Source: Streptomyces sp. DH41 (GTDB taxonomy: Bacteria; Actinomycetota; Actinomycetes; Streptomycetales; Streptomycetaceae). From it: a stretch of 64,000 nt of DNA. Of the stretch, positions 50,028-58,332 are shown piece by piece. The notes below the pieces were generated by a model. That model was given only the letters and a program-made list of their open reading frames with translations, did no database searches and was not told where the DNA came from. The stretch lies in the NCBI RefSeq assembly GCF_029813785.1, contig NZ_JARVKY010000014.1, positions 124,001-188,000 on the forward strand, given 5' to 3'. The stretch's first letter is position 1. Every line of letters starts with the position of its first letter. The position numbers and the translations under genes are program-made.

Positions 50028-50111
50028 GTCGCCGCCGGTCCCGCGGTCGCCGCCGGTCCCGCGGTCGTCAGAGTCCCGCGGCCGTCAGAGTCCCGCGGTC
50101 GTCAGAGCTCC
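50028..50111. repeat. Two short tandem-repeat families between genes
   Basis: GTCGCCGCCGGTCCCGCG occurs twice (50028-50045, 50046-50063). It is followed by three 17-bp units of the type GTCGTCAGAGTCCCGCG (50064, 50081 and a partial unit at 50098). The last runs into the stop codon of the unknown gene at 50102. Confidence 0.85.
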
Positions 50112-50920
50112 AGCGGCGTGACCGAGAGCGACAGGTCGTTGTCACGGGTGTAGTACGGACCGGCCTCCACGGGACCGTGCGGCGTGCGCACCCGCGTGCG
50201 TGGATGGGCGAGGAGGGGATGCTTGTCGGCCACGTCGTCCAGCAGCCGCGCCAGCCGCACGGCCGGCCCGTGCTCACCGGTGGGCCGCAGCCACAGGTCC
50301 CACTCGCCCGGCGTCAGGGCGTCGTAGGGCACGGTGAAGCCGAACTCCGCCCGGTCCGCCGCGACGTCCAGCAGGCGTACGCCGTCCTCCGGGGCGCCGG
50401 ACCGGGGCCGCAGCTCCGCGTGGGCGCCGGGAGCGAGCTGCGTGCCGTACACCCGTCCGCGTACGGTCAGCCCGCCCTCCACGAGACGAAGCTCCCCGGC
50501 CTCCGCGTGCGGTGCGCGCAGCCAGCTGCGGACGGTGAGGTTGCCCTGCCGGGTGGCGTACGGGATGCGGACGGCGACGTGGCCGAGCAGCCCGCCGGGG
50601 GTGCGGTCGGCGAGGGAGCGCAGGTCGGTGACGCCGGGCACCAGGCGCCGCGGCTCGCCGTCGGACACGCGCGCGTAGGCGTCCCAGCGGCCCTCGGGCA
50701 GGGCCACACTGCTGGGCAGCGCGGCGCGCAGCCGGCCCTCGGCGGCCGGTGCGAGCGGCAGGCTGACCGTGTCGTCGGCGGCATCGGTGTCACGGCGGCG
50801 CAGTATGAGGAGGGCCGCCCCGGTGTTGTCGGGCGCGGCGACGTCGAAGGTCAGACCCCCCGCGGAGTCGCCGATGCAGTCGGCGCGCAGCGGGGCGGCC
50901 GGTGGGGCCGGCGGCGTCAT
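50102..50920 (-). CDS. Unknown protein with beta-rich repeats (hypothetical)
   Basis: A 272-residue soluble protein with no signal peptide. The composition suggests two or more beta-sandwich domains: GLTFDVAAPDNTGAALLILRRRD, GRWDAYARVSDGEPRRLVPGV and AEFGFTVPYDALTPGEWDLWLRP. Similar proteins accompany glycosyltransferases in Streptomyces (recalled, not verified). No catalytic motif is recognised. Third-position G+C and an intact frame support a real gene. Confidence 0.7.
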   Translation of the reverse strand: MTPPAPPAAPLRADCIGDSAGGLTFDVAAPDNTGAALLILRRRDTDAADDTVSLPLAPAAEGRLRAALPSSVALPEGRWDAYARVSDGEPRRLVPGVTDLRSLADRTPGGLLGHVAVRIPYATRQGNLTVRSWLRAPHAEAGELRLVEGGLTVRGRVYGTQLAPGAHAELRPRSGAPEDGVRLLDVAADRAEFGFTVPYDALTPGEWDLWLRPTGEHGPAVRLARLLDDVADKHPLLAHPRTRVRTPHGPVEAGPYYTRDNDLSLSVTPLEL

Positions 50921-51373
50921 GCGGTGCGAATCCTCCCTGGGCTTTCTCGTCGTCCGGTCAGACCCGGAACCCCGCCATCTGGTTGTCCGTGTCCGGTTGC
51001 GATGTGGTCACGACCGGACGGCGGGGCCGACGCGCCGGGTGGAGGTGGAGAAATCCAGCCGTTACCTCGGGTATCAGCCATTTCCGGACATCCACTTCAT
51101 TCCCTGATTTCCTGATTTGTCGACCAGGAGGCATGGCGATCCGCGACCCACTCGGATGCCTCAATGGCCTTGCGCCGCACCCCAGTTGACGGCCTTCGAG
51201 CGGTGCGGACCGACGGATGCCCGGGCGCGCCGGATGGTTCGATTCGGTGGGCCATGGGGCGTGACTCCCGCCACGGATCGCCCGTTGTCTTCTGCATGAG
51301 CCGGGGACCCGCCCGGACCACGGCCCGGGAGCCACCCGGTCCGGTCACGCACCGCATCCCGAGGGAGCCACCC
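50921..51373. other. Intergenic region of 453 bp with a possible leader peptide
   Basis: The divergent promoter space between the unknown gene at 50102-50920 and the 51374 gene. Lower G+C around 51040-51130 suggests promoter DNA. It contains an 18-codon open frame with a perfect ribosome binding site (51133-51189). Otherwise no gene is seen. Confidence 0.5.
51133..51189 (+). CDS. Possible 18-residue leader peptide
   Basis: ATG 51133 is preceded by CAGGAGGC (ideal Shine-Dalgarno) and encodes MAIRDPLGCLNGLAPHPS before TGA. It ends 185 bp upstream of the next gene. A strong ribosome binding site on such a short frame suggests a translated leader or small regulatory peptide. No run of one amino acid typical of attenuation is present. 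Confidence 0.3.
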   Translation: MAIRDPLGCLNGLAPHPS

Positions 51374-52165
51374 GTGCCGCGCATGCTCGACGTCAGCGAC
51401 GACGTACGCGCCGAGATCGGCGACGAAGAAGCCGACCGCCTGCTCGCCGGGGAGTCCGCCCCGGGCAGCTACGACTGCACGTCCTGTCGCACCCCGGGCG
51501 ACTGCGCTCAGGAGCGCACCAGCACCGTTCTGTTCATCGGGGACGAGACCGCGGTGCTCGCCTTCGCCCACGCCGGGTGTCTGCCCTCGCAGGTCGTCAA
51601 GGTCACCGAGGAACAGCTCCAGGGAGCCGTGAAGTCCATCAACTCGGACAACGCCGGGCGCGAGCAGGCCGCGCCCGAGAAGCTCGCACCCGAGCAGGCC
51701 GTGCTCGGCGTCACCAGCGGACTGATCCTGATCGCCGGAGAGCTCCACCCGGCCCTCGTGGTGGAGCCGACCGCCCCCGTCGCCCGGCCCGGCACGGTCG
51801 GCGCCGGCGACGACTTCCTCCCGCTGCTCATCGAACAGGGCTTCATGCCGGTCACCGAGCTGACCACCGCGCCGGCCGTGCTGCACGGCTGGTCGGTGCT
51901 GCTCGCGATGGGCCAGCTGCACGCGGTGCTCCAGCCGGGGACGAGCGGCGGCCGGCCGGTGGCCTGGTGGCAGGCGCACCAGCCCCTCCAGGTCACCGAG
52001 GGCTGGCGCACGGCGGCCAACAAGCACCAGCAGGTGCTGATGTTCGCGGCGCCCGTCGGTTCGATCGGACGGCAGCCACGCGAGGACCTGCTGCGGGACG
52101 CGCTGGACAAGGCCGCGGCGAACGGGCAGCTGGTCGCCGCGGCACTGCCGCTGGCCGGAACCTGA
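51374..52165 (+). CDS. Conserved protein of unknown function with N-terminal Cys cluster
   Basis: A 263-residue soluble protein. The N-terminal region has CTSCRTPGDC (about residues 36-45), a possible metal or disulfide motif. The rest is an alpha/beta domain with VLGVTSGLILIAGELHPALVVEPTAPV and LPLLIEQGFMPVTELTTAPAVLHGWSVLLAMGQLHAVL. GTG 51374 is chosen because GAGGGAG lies 6 bp upstream; a longer frame upstream lacks coding character. The family is not recognised. Confidence 0.75.
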   Translation: MPRMLDVSDDVRAEIGDEEADRLLAGESAPGSYDCTSCRTPGDCAQERTSTVLFIGDETAVLAFAHAGCLPSQVVKVTEEQLQGAVKSINSDNAGREQAAPEKLAPEQAVLGVTSGLILIAGELHPALVVEPTAPVARPGTVGAGDDFLPLLIEQGFMPVTELTTAPAVLHGWSVLLAMGQLHAVLQPGTSGGRPVAWWQAHQPLQVTEGWRTAANKHQQVLMFAAPVGSIGRQPREDLLRDALDKAAANGQLVAAALPLAGT

Positions 52166-52239
52166 TCACCGTCCGAGCGGCTGCCGGACGGCCACTGCCT
52201 GGGCCGCATCTCTTCCAGCGCGGTGTCGTTTGGACATAC

Positions 52240-52530
52240 GTGTACGCATACGACGCCTTCCACCGCCAGGGCGGCCCCTCGGCCACGCCGATCTACGACG
52301 CGCTCTACGCCGAGTACGTCAGGTCCTTCCGATCGCTGCCGGGCGATCGCAGCGGCGAGGAGGAGCTGGGATTCACGGCCTTCCGGAGCATCCCGCGCAG
52401 CAGAGGCGCCTACAGCGCCTACAGCGCGGGGGCCCACAGCGCCCGCGTCGGCCAGCAGACGGTGTGGCAGCGTGTCGGCACACACCACGTTCCGGCAGCT
52501 CTGCCACCGGCCCCGCGCAGAGGCGCCTGA
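52240..52530 (+). CDS. Small Tyr/Ser/Ala-rich conserved protein, start uncertain
   Basis: Coding from about 52231 gives WTYVYAYDAFHRQGGPSATP followed by IYDALYAEYVRSFRSLPGDR, which I recall as a conserved Streptomyces protein. The tail is low-complexity (GAYSAYSAGAHSAR). GTG 52240 is the first in-frame start. Homology appears to begin a few residues earlier at GTT-TGG, so the original start codon may have been lost or be non-canonical. The gene ends 15 bp before the der stop (convergent). Confidence 0.5.
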   Translation: MYAYDAFHRQGGPSATPIYDALYAEYVRSFRSLPGDRSGEEELGFTAFRSIPRSRGAYSAYSAGAHSARVGQQTVWQRVGTHHVPAALPPAPRRGA

Positions 52531-52545
52531 CAGCGACGTGAGTGA

Positions 52546-54024
52546 CTACTTCTTCTTCGCGCCGCGCTTCTCGCGCACCCGCACCGAGATGTGGATCGGC
52601 GTCCCGTCGAAGCGGAACTCCTCGCGCAGCCGGCGCTCGATGAAGCGCCGGTAGCCCGCCTCGATGAAGCCGGAGGCGAAGAACACGAACCGCGGGGGCT
52701 TGGTACCCGCCTGCGTACCGAACAGGATGCGGGGCTGCTTGCCGCCCCGCACCGGGTGCGGGTGGGCGGCGACCAGCTCACCCAGGAAGGCGTTCAGCCG
52801 GCCCGTCGGGACGCGGGTCTCCCAGCCGGCCAGCGCGGTCTCGATCGCCGGGACCAGCTTCTCCATGTGCCGGCCGGTCTGCGCCGAGACGTTGACCCGC
52901 GGCGCCCACGCCACCTGGCCGAGCTCGGTCTCGATCTCCCGCTCCAGGTAGTAGCGGCGCTCCTCGTCGAGGGTGTCCCACTTGTTGTAGGCGACGACGA
53001 CCGCGCGGCCCGCCTCGACGGCCATGGTGACGATCCGCTGGTCCTGGACCGAGATCGACTCGGAGGCGTCGATGAGGATGACGGCGACCTCCGCCTTCTC
53101 GACGGCGGCGGCGGTGCGCAGTGAGGCGTAGTAGTCGGCGCCCTGCTGGAGGTGGACCCGCTTGCGGATGCCCGCCGTGTCGACGAACTTCCAGGTCACG
53201 CCGCCCAGCTCGATCAGCTCGTCGACCGGGTCGCGGGTGGTGCCGGCCATCTCGTTGACGACGACGCGCTCCTCGCCCGCCACCTTGTTCAGCAGCGAGG
53301 ACTTGCCGACGTTCGGCCGGCCGATCAGGGCGATGCGGCGCGGGCCGCCGACGCCGGTGCCGAAGGTCTGGGCCGGGGCCTCGGGCAGGGCCTCCAGGAC
53401 CCGGTCCAGCATGTCGCCGGTGCCGCGGCCGTGCAGCGCGGAGACCGGGGAGGGCTCCCCCAGCCCCAGCGACCACAGGTAGGCGGCGTCGGCCTCGCCG
53501 CTCTGGCCGTCCACCTTGTTGGCGCACAGCACGACGGGCTTGCCGGCCTTGCGCAGCAGCCGTACGACCGCCTCGTCGGTGTCGGTGGCGCCGACCTTGG
53601 CGTCCACGACGAAGACGACCGCGTCGGCGGCCTCGATGGCGTACTCGGCCTGCGCGGCCACGGAGGCGTCGATGCCGAGGACGTCCTGCTCCCAGCCGCC
53701 GGTGTCGACGACCTTGAAGCGGCGGCCGGCCCACTCGGCCTCGTAGGTGACGCGGTCGCGGGTGACGCCGGGCTTGTCCTCGACGACGGCCTCGCGGCGG
53801 CCGATGATCCGGTTCACCAGGGTCGACTTGCCGACGTTGGGACGGCCGACGACGGCGAGGACGGGCAGCGGGCCGTGCCCGGCCTCCTCGATGGCGCCCT
53901 CGACCTCCTCGATGTCGAAGCCCTCTTCGGTGGCCAGCTCCATGAACTGCGCGTACTCGGCGTCGCCGAGCGCCCCGTGGTCGTGCTCCTCGCCCGAGCC
54001 CTCGGAGTGGATGTGGTCGTTCAT
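52546..54024 (-). CDS. der: Ribosome-assembly GTPase Der (EngA)
   Basis: A 492-residue protein with two tandem GTPase domains, needed for 50S subunit maturation. G1 motifs are GRPNVGKST (near 60) and GRPNVGKSS (near 236). The corresponding DTGG/DTAG, NKVD and NKWD motifs are present, and a KH-like C-terminal domain ends in IHISVRVREKRGAKKK. The acidic N-terminal extension of about 50 residues (His/Glu/Asp-rich) is common in actinobacteria. ATG 54024 is used. It is the last gene of the aroH-tyrA-cmk-plsC-der run. Confidence 0.97.
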   Translation of the reverse strand: MNDHIHSEGSGEEHDHGALGDAEYAQFMELATEEGFDIEEVEGAIEEAGHGPLPVLAVVGRPNVGKSTLVNRIIGRREAVVEDKPGVTRDRVTYEAEWAGRRFKVVDTGGWEQDVLGIDASVAAQAEYAIEAADAVVFVVDAKVGATDTDEAVVRLLRKAGKPVVLCANKVDGQSGEADAAYLWSLGLGEPSPVSALHGRGTGDMLDRVLEALPEAPAQTFGTGVGGPRRIALIGRPNVGKSSLLNKVAGEERVVVNEMAGTTRDPVDELIELGGVTWKFVDTAGIRKRVHLQQGADYYASLRTAAAVEKAEVAVILIDASESISVQDQRIVTMAVEAGRAVVVAYNKWDTLDEERRYYLEREIETELGQVAWAPRVNVSAQTGRHMEKLVPAIETALAGWETRVPTGRLNAFLGELVAAHPHPVRGGKQPRILFGTQAGTKPPRFVFFASGFIEAGYRRFIERRLREEFRFDGTPIHISVRVREKRGAKKK

Positions 54025-54099
54025 GAAGTCCGTACCTCGTTCATCGTGGTGATCGTGGCGCACCCTGATTTCGCCGGGCGGGCCACTACTCAGTGTCGC

Positions 54100-54753
54100 C
54101 TAGCGCCCGGTGAGGCGCCTGGCGTTTTCCAGGTGCGCGGTGAGCTGCTTCTGGATGCGTTCGGTCGCCTCGTCCAGCGCCTTGCGGGTCCGCCGTCCGC
54201 TGCCGTCGCCCGCGTCGAAGGGGTCGCCGAAGACGACATCGACGCGCGAACGCAGCGGGGGCAGTGCCTTTATCAACCGTCCGGGCCGGTCGGAACTTCC
54301 CAGCACCGCGACCGGGACGATCGGGGCGCCGCCGCGGACCGCGAAGTACGCGAGCCCCGCGCGCAGCGCGGCGAAGTCGCCCTCGCCCCGGGTGCCCTCG
54401 GGGAAGATGCCCAGCACGCCGCCGTTCTCCAGGACGCCGAGCGCCTGGGTGATGGCGGTGCGGTCGGCGCTCGAGCGGTCCACCTTCAGCTGGCCGATGC
54501 CGAGCAGGAAGGGGTCCAGCGGACCGATGAACGCCTCCTTCTTGATCAGGAAGTGCGTCGGCCGGGGCGCCACGCCCATGACCATCGGGCCGTCGACGTT
54601 GTGCGAGTGGTTGACGGCGTAGATCACCGGTCCGGTCACGGGCACCCGCCAGGCGCCCAGCACCCGCGGCCGGAACAGCCCGTACATCAGTCCGACGCCG
54701 ATGCGCCGTCCGATCTCGGCCCCTCTCTCGGAGGGCACGGAGGGTGCGGTCAC
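54100..54753 (-). CDS. 1-acylglycerol-3-phosphate acyltransferase (PlsC family)
   Basis: A 217-residue acyltransferase. The catalytic NHSHNVD motif (H-x4-D) is near 49-54, and substrate motif FPEGTRGEG is near 117. It lacks a clear membrane helix beyond the N-terminal hydrophobic stretch. GTG 54753 overlaps the cmk stop by 4 bp (GTGA), indicating coupled translation. The cmk-plsC-der order is conserved in actinobacteria. The likely role is phosphatidic acid synthesis, though the acyl acceptor is not shown. Confidence 0.93.
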   Translation of the reverse strand: MTAPSVPSERGAEIGRRIGVGLMYGLFRPRVLGAWRVPVTGPVIYAVNHSHNVDGPMVMGVAPRPTHFLIKKEAFIGPLDPFLLGIGQLKVDRSSADRTAITQALGVLENGGVLGIFPEGTRGEGDFAALRAGLAYFAVRGGAPIVPVAVLGSSDRPGRLIKALPPLRSRVDVVFGDPFDAGDGSGRRTRKALDEATERIQKQLTAHLENARRLTGR

Positions 54754-55445
54754 TTCCCCGCCCGCTTCTCCTCGACGAGGGTGACGACACACTCGATGAC
54801 CTGCTGGAGGGTGAGGTCGGTGGTGTCCACCTCGACCGCGTCGTCCGCCTTGGCCAGCGGGGAGGTCTTGCGGCTGGAGTCGGCGGCGTCCCGCTTGATC
54901 AGGGCCTCGCGCGTGACGTTGACGTCGGCGCCCTTGAGCTCACCGCTGCGCCGGGCGGCGCGCGCCTCGGCCGAGGCGGTGAGGAAGATCTTCAGGTCGG
55001 CGTCCGGCAGCACGGTCGTCCCGATGTCACGCCCCTCGACGACGATGCCGAGCCGCGCGGCGGCGGCGATGGTGCGCTGCAGCTCGGTGATCCGGGTGCG
55101 GATCTCCGGCACGGCGCTGACCGCGCTGACCTTGGAGGTGACCTCCTGGGTGCGGATCGGGCCGGCCACGTCCACGCCGTCGACCGTGATGGTCGGCCCC
55201 GCCGGGTCGGTGCCGGAGAGGATCTCGGGCTTGCCGGCCGCGGCGGCGATCGCGTGCGGGTCGTCGGTGTCGATGCCGTTGTTGACCATCCACCACGTGA
55301 TCGCCCGGTACTGGGCGCCGGTGTCCAGGTAGCTGAGGCCGAGCTGCTCGGCGACGGCCTTCGACGTGCTCGACTTGCCCGTGCCGGAGGGGCCGTCGAT
55401 GGCGACAATCACGGCCGGGGCGGTCGGGGCGGCGCCGTTTTCCAC
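54750..55445 (-). CDS. cmk: Cytidylate kinase
   Basis: A 231-residue NMP kinase converting (d)CMP to (d)CDP. The P-loop GPSGTGKSS is near 18, CMP-binding YLDTGAQYRAITWW near 40, and RDIGTTVLPDADLKIFLTAS plus the lid RAARR lie near 145-165. GTG 55445 is the start. It lies downstream of tyrA with a 133-bp gap and is coupled to plsC. Confidence 0.96.
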   Translation of the reverse strand: MENGAAPTAPAVIVAIDGPSGTGKSSTSKAVAEQLGLSYLDTGAQYRAITWWMVNNGIDTDDPHAIAAAAGKPEILSGTDPAGPTITVDGVDVAGPIRTQEVTSKVSAVSAVPEIRTRITELQRTIAAAARLGIVVEGRDIGTTVLPDADLKIFLTASAEARAARRSGELKGADVNVTREALIKRDAADSSRKTSPLAKADDAVEVDTTDLTLQQVIECVVTLVEEKRAGK

Positions 55446-55578
55446 GAGGGGACACCTTCCTGGTGCGGTGCGGTGAGTGGTGTGCGGGACGCGAACGCGT
55501 CCCGCACAAGGTTACTGGCTCCGCGAGACCCCTCCGACAGTCGCCCGGGGCCTCGGCATCACCACCGGGCTCCCGGGG

Positions 55579-56664
55579 TCACTGCCGGATCGCCCAGCCC
55601 CGCTCCTTCAGGGCCGCCGTCAGCACGGAAGCGGCCTTCGGCTCGACCATCAGCTGCACCAGACCGGCCTGCTGACCGGTCGCGTGCTCGATCCGTACGT
55701 CCTCGATGTTGACCCCGGCCCGTCCCGCGTCCGCGAAGATGCGGGCCAGCTGGCCGGGCTGGTCGTCGATGAGGACGGCCACGGTCTCGTAGACGCGGGG
55801 CGCGCTGCCGTGCTTGCCGGGGACCCGCACCTGTCCGGCGTTGCCGCGCCGCAGCACCTCCGCGATGCCGGTGCCGCCCTCGCGGCGCTTGTCCCCGTCG
55901 GAGGACTGCAGGGCGCGCAGGGCCGCGACCGTCTCCTCCAGGTCGGCGGCGACGTCGGTGAGCAGGTCGGCGACCGGCCCCGGGTTGGCGGAGAGGATGT
56001 CGATCCACATCCGGGGGTCGGAGGCGGCGATCCGGGTCACGTCGCGGATGCCCTGCCCGCACAGCCGTACGGCGGCCTCCTCGGCGTGCTCCAGGCGGGC
56101 GGCGACCATGCTGGAGACCAGGTGGGGCATGTGGGAGACGAGGGCCACGGCGCGGTCGTGGGCGTCCGCGTCCATCACCACCGGCACCGCGCGGCAGTGC
56201 GAGACCAGTTCCAGGGCGAGGTTCAGCACCTCGGTGTCGGTGTCCCGGGTCGGGGTCAGCACCCACGGGCGGCCCTCGAACAGGTCGCCGGTGGCGGCCA
56301 GCGGTCCGGACTTCTCCCGGCCGGACATGGGGTGGGTGCCGATGTACGCGGCCAGGTCGAGCCCCCGTGCCTCCAGCTCACGCCGGGGACCGCCCTTGAC
56401 GCTGGCCACGTCGATGTACCCGCGGGCGGCACCGCGCGCCATGGCGTCGGCGAGCACGTCGGCCACCAGGGCCGGCGGGGCGGCGACGATCGCGAGGTCG
56501 ACCGGACCGTCCGGGGCCCGCTCGGTGCCGGCGCCCAGCGCGGCGGCCGTACGGGCCTGCTCGGGATCGTGGTCGGCGAGGTGGACGGTGACGCCCCGCT
56601 GGGTCAGCGCGAGGGCGGCGGAGGTGCCGATGAGGCCGGTGCCGATGACGAGTGCGGTTCTCAC
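55579..56664 (-). CDS. tyrA: Prephenate dehydrogenase with C-terminal ACT domain
   Basis: A 361-residue enzyme of tyrosine synthesis. The Rossmann motif VIGTGLIGTS lies at the N-terminus, and the signature THPMSGREKSG is near 115 with the catalytic histidine. A dimer helical domain follows, and a C-terminal ACT domain (about 290-355, ETVAVLIDDQPGQLARIFADAG) probably gives tyrosine feedback inhibition. Its ATG overlaps the aroH stop by 4 bp, pairing the two steps from chorismate. Confidence 0.95.
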   Translation of the reverse strand: MRTALVIGTGLIGTSAALALTQRGVTVHLADHDPEQARTAAALGAGTERAPDGPVDLAIVAAPPALVADVLADAMARGAARGYIDVASVKGGPRRELEARGLDLAAYIGTHPMSGREKSGPLAATGDLFEGRPWVLTPTRDTDTEVLNLALELVSHCRAVPVVMDADAHDRAVALVSHMPHLVSSMVAARLEHAEEAAVRLCGQGIRDVTRIAASDPRMWIDILSANPGPVADLLTDVAADLEETVAALRALQSSDGDKRREGGTGIAEVLRRGNAGQVRVPGKHGSAPRVYETVAVLIDDQPGQLARIFADAGRAGVNIEDVRIEHATGQQAGLVQLMVEPKAASVLTAALKERGWAIRQ

Positions 56665-57023
56665 TGGGCGATGTCCTTGCGCAGGGCCGCGGCGGCGCCG
56701 AGGTAGACGTGGGCGATCTCGGCGCGGGGCCGGTCGGACTCGATGTGGGCGAGGATCCGGACGACGCGGGGCATGGCGCCCGCGATGTCCAGCTCCTGGG
56801 CGCAGATCAGCGGGACGTCGGTGATGCCGAGCCCCCGCGCCGCGGCGGCCGGGAAGTCGCTGTGCAGGTCGGGCGTGGCCGTGAACCAGATGCTGATGAG
56901 GTCGTCGCCGGTCAGGTCGTTGCGCTCCAGGACGGCGGTCAGCAGCGCCGCGACCCGCTCGTCCATGTGCCCGGCTTCGTCCCGCTCCAGTTGGACGGCG
57001 CCCCGGACCGCTCGTACCGCCAC
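56661..57023 (-). CDS. aroH: Chorismate mutase, AroH type
   Basis: A 120-residue monofunctional chorismate mutase of the trimeric Bacillus AroH fold. The start VRAVRGAVQLERDEAGHMDE carries the active-site Arg. LTGDDLISIWFTATPDLHSDFPAAAAR and VPLICAQELDIAGAMPRVVRILAH include further conserved substrate-binding residues. It is coupled to tyrA by a 4-bp overlap. In many actinobacteria rluB lies directly upstream, but here an accessory block intervenes. Confidence 0.95.
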   Translation of the reverse strand: MAVRAVRGAVQLERDEAGHMDERVAALLTAVLERNDLTGDDLISIWFTATPDLHSDFPAAAARGLGITDVPLICAQELDIAGAMPRVVRILAHIESDRPRAEIAHVYLGAAAALRKDIAQ

Positions 57024-57158
57024 GGCGATGCTCCTTGCTGACGTGCGTATCGGTTCTTGGTCCGTCCAGCGTAGTCAGCCCGCCGCGTGCCGGTCCGGGG
57101 CGCCCGTCTCCTGAGACGCTGGCCCCGGCCGGAACCTCCCCTCCCCCGGAGCTGCGAC

Positions 57159-57557
57159 ATGACCCATACCCCGACCCGCCGTACGGTCCTCCTCTGCACG
57201 GGCGGCGCCGCGCTCTGCGTGGGCTGCGGCGGCGGAGGCGACGACGGCGACGCCTCGGCCGCGTCCCCCGGTCAGGAACTGGCGCCGACGAGTGACATCC
57301 CGGTCGGCGGCGGCAAGGTCTTCGCGGACGAGAAGATCGTGGTGACCCAGCCGGAGCAAGGCGAGTTCAAGGCGTTCTCGGCAATCTGCACGCACCAGAA
57401 CTGCCTCGTGTCGGACGTACGGGACGGCTCCATCGACTGCGCCTGCCACGGCAGCAGGTTCAGCATCACCGACGGTGCGGTGGAGCAGGGCCCGGCCACC
57501 AGGCCGCTGCCCGAGGAGCGGATCGCGGTGGACGGAAACTCGGTCCGCCTGGCGTGA
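57159..57557 (+). CDS. Exported Rieske [2Fe-2S] protein
   Basis: A 132-residue protein. The N-terminus TRRTVLLCTGGAALCVGCGG resembles a short twin-arginine/lipoprotein-type signal with a possible lipidated Cys. The Rieske domain has both ligand boxes: CTHQNC (Cys and His) and CACHGSRF (Cys and His). It ends GPATRPLPEERIAVDGNSVRLA, the standard fold ending. No cytochrome bc or oxygenase partner is adjacent. It probably acts as a small extracytoplasmic electron carrier. It is divergent from aroH. Confidence 0.9.
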   Translation: MTHTPTRRTVLLCTGGAALCVGCGGGGDDGDASAASPGQELAPTSDIPVGGGKVFADEKIVVTQPEQGEFKAFSAICTHQNCLVSDVRDGSIDCACHGSRFSITDGAVEQGPATRPLPEERIAVDGNSVRLA

Positions 57558-57579
57558 GGCGTCCGCGTACGCTCCCGGC

Positions 57580-58332
57580 ATGGAACCCGGGACCCTGGTA
57601 CGCGACCACACGATCTACGCCTGTGTCATGGGTTCGCGCGCCTTCGGTCTGGCGACGGAGGACAGCGACACCGACCGCCGGGGCGTGTTCCTCGCCCCGA
57701 CTCCCCTGTTCTGGCGCTTCGAGAAGCCGCCGACGCACGTGGAGGGCCCCGCCGAGGAGCAGTTCAGCTGGGAGCTGGAGCGCTTCTGCGAGCTGGCCCT
57801 GCGCGCCAACCCGAACATCCTGGAGTGCCTGCACTCCCCGCTCGTGGAGTACGCCGACGACACCGGCCGCGAACTGCTCGCCCTGCGCGAGGCGTTCCTC
57901 TCCCGCCGGGTCCACGAGACGTTCACCCGCTACGCGCAGGGCCAGCGCCGCAAGCTCGACGCCGACGTGCGCACCCACGGCGCACCCCGCTGGAAGCACG
58001 CGATGCACCTGCTGCGGCTGCTGACGAGCGCCCGCGACCTGCTGCGCACGGGCACCCTCACCATCGACGTCGGCGACCGGCGCGAGTCGCTGCTCGCCGT
58101 GAAGCGCGGCGAGGTGCCCTGGCCGGAGGTCGAGTCCCGGATGGCCCGCCTGGCCGAGGAGGGCGAGGAGGCCGCCCGGCGCGGTCCGCTGCCCGGGGAA
58201 CCGGACCGGCGCCGCGTCGAGGACTTCCTCGTCCGCACCCGCCGCGTCTCAGCCCTCCGGGCGGTCCAGACGGATCCGTACGACGAAGTCGTGCAGGGCG
58301 TCGTGCGAGGTGGCGGCGTCGGGCAGGGCTGA
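57580..58332 (+). CDS. COG3541-like nucleotidyltransferase, paralogue 1
   Basis: A 250-residue protein of the DNA polymerase beta-type nucleotidyltransferase superfamily (YcgL/COG3541-like). The NTase core is VMGSRAFGLATEDSDTDRRGV, with Gly18-Ser19 and metal-binding Asp30 and Asp32. Downstream NILECLHSP and KHAMHLLRLL match the same places in paralogue 2 (YVLEQLLSP). The C-terminal 28 residues come from an 84-bp overlap with the opposite-strand paralogue and look unlike the family. ATG 57580 is the start, 22 bp after the Rieske gene. The substrate (tRNA, protein or small molecule) is unknown. Confidence 0.82.
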   Translation: MEPGTLVRDHTIYACVMGSRAFGLATEDSDTDRRGVFLAPTPLFWRFEKPPTHVEGPAEEQFSWELERFCELALRANPNILECLHSPLVEYADDTGRELLALREAFLSRRVHETFTRYAQGQRRKLDADVRTHGAPRWKHAMHLLRLLTSARDLLRTGTLTIDVGDRRESLLAVKRGEVPWPEVESRMARLAEEGEEAARRGPLPGEPDRRRVEDFLVRTRRVSALRAVQTDPYDEVVQGVVRGGGVGQG

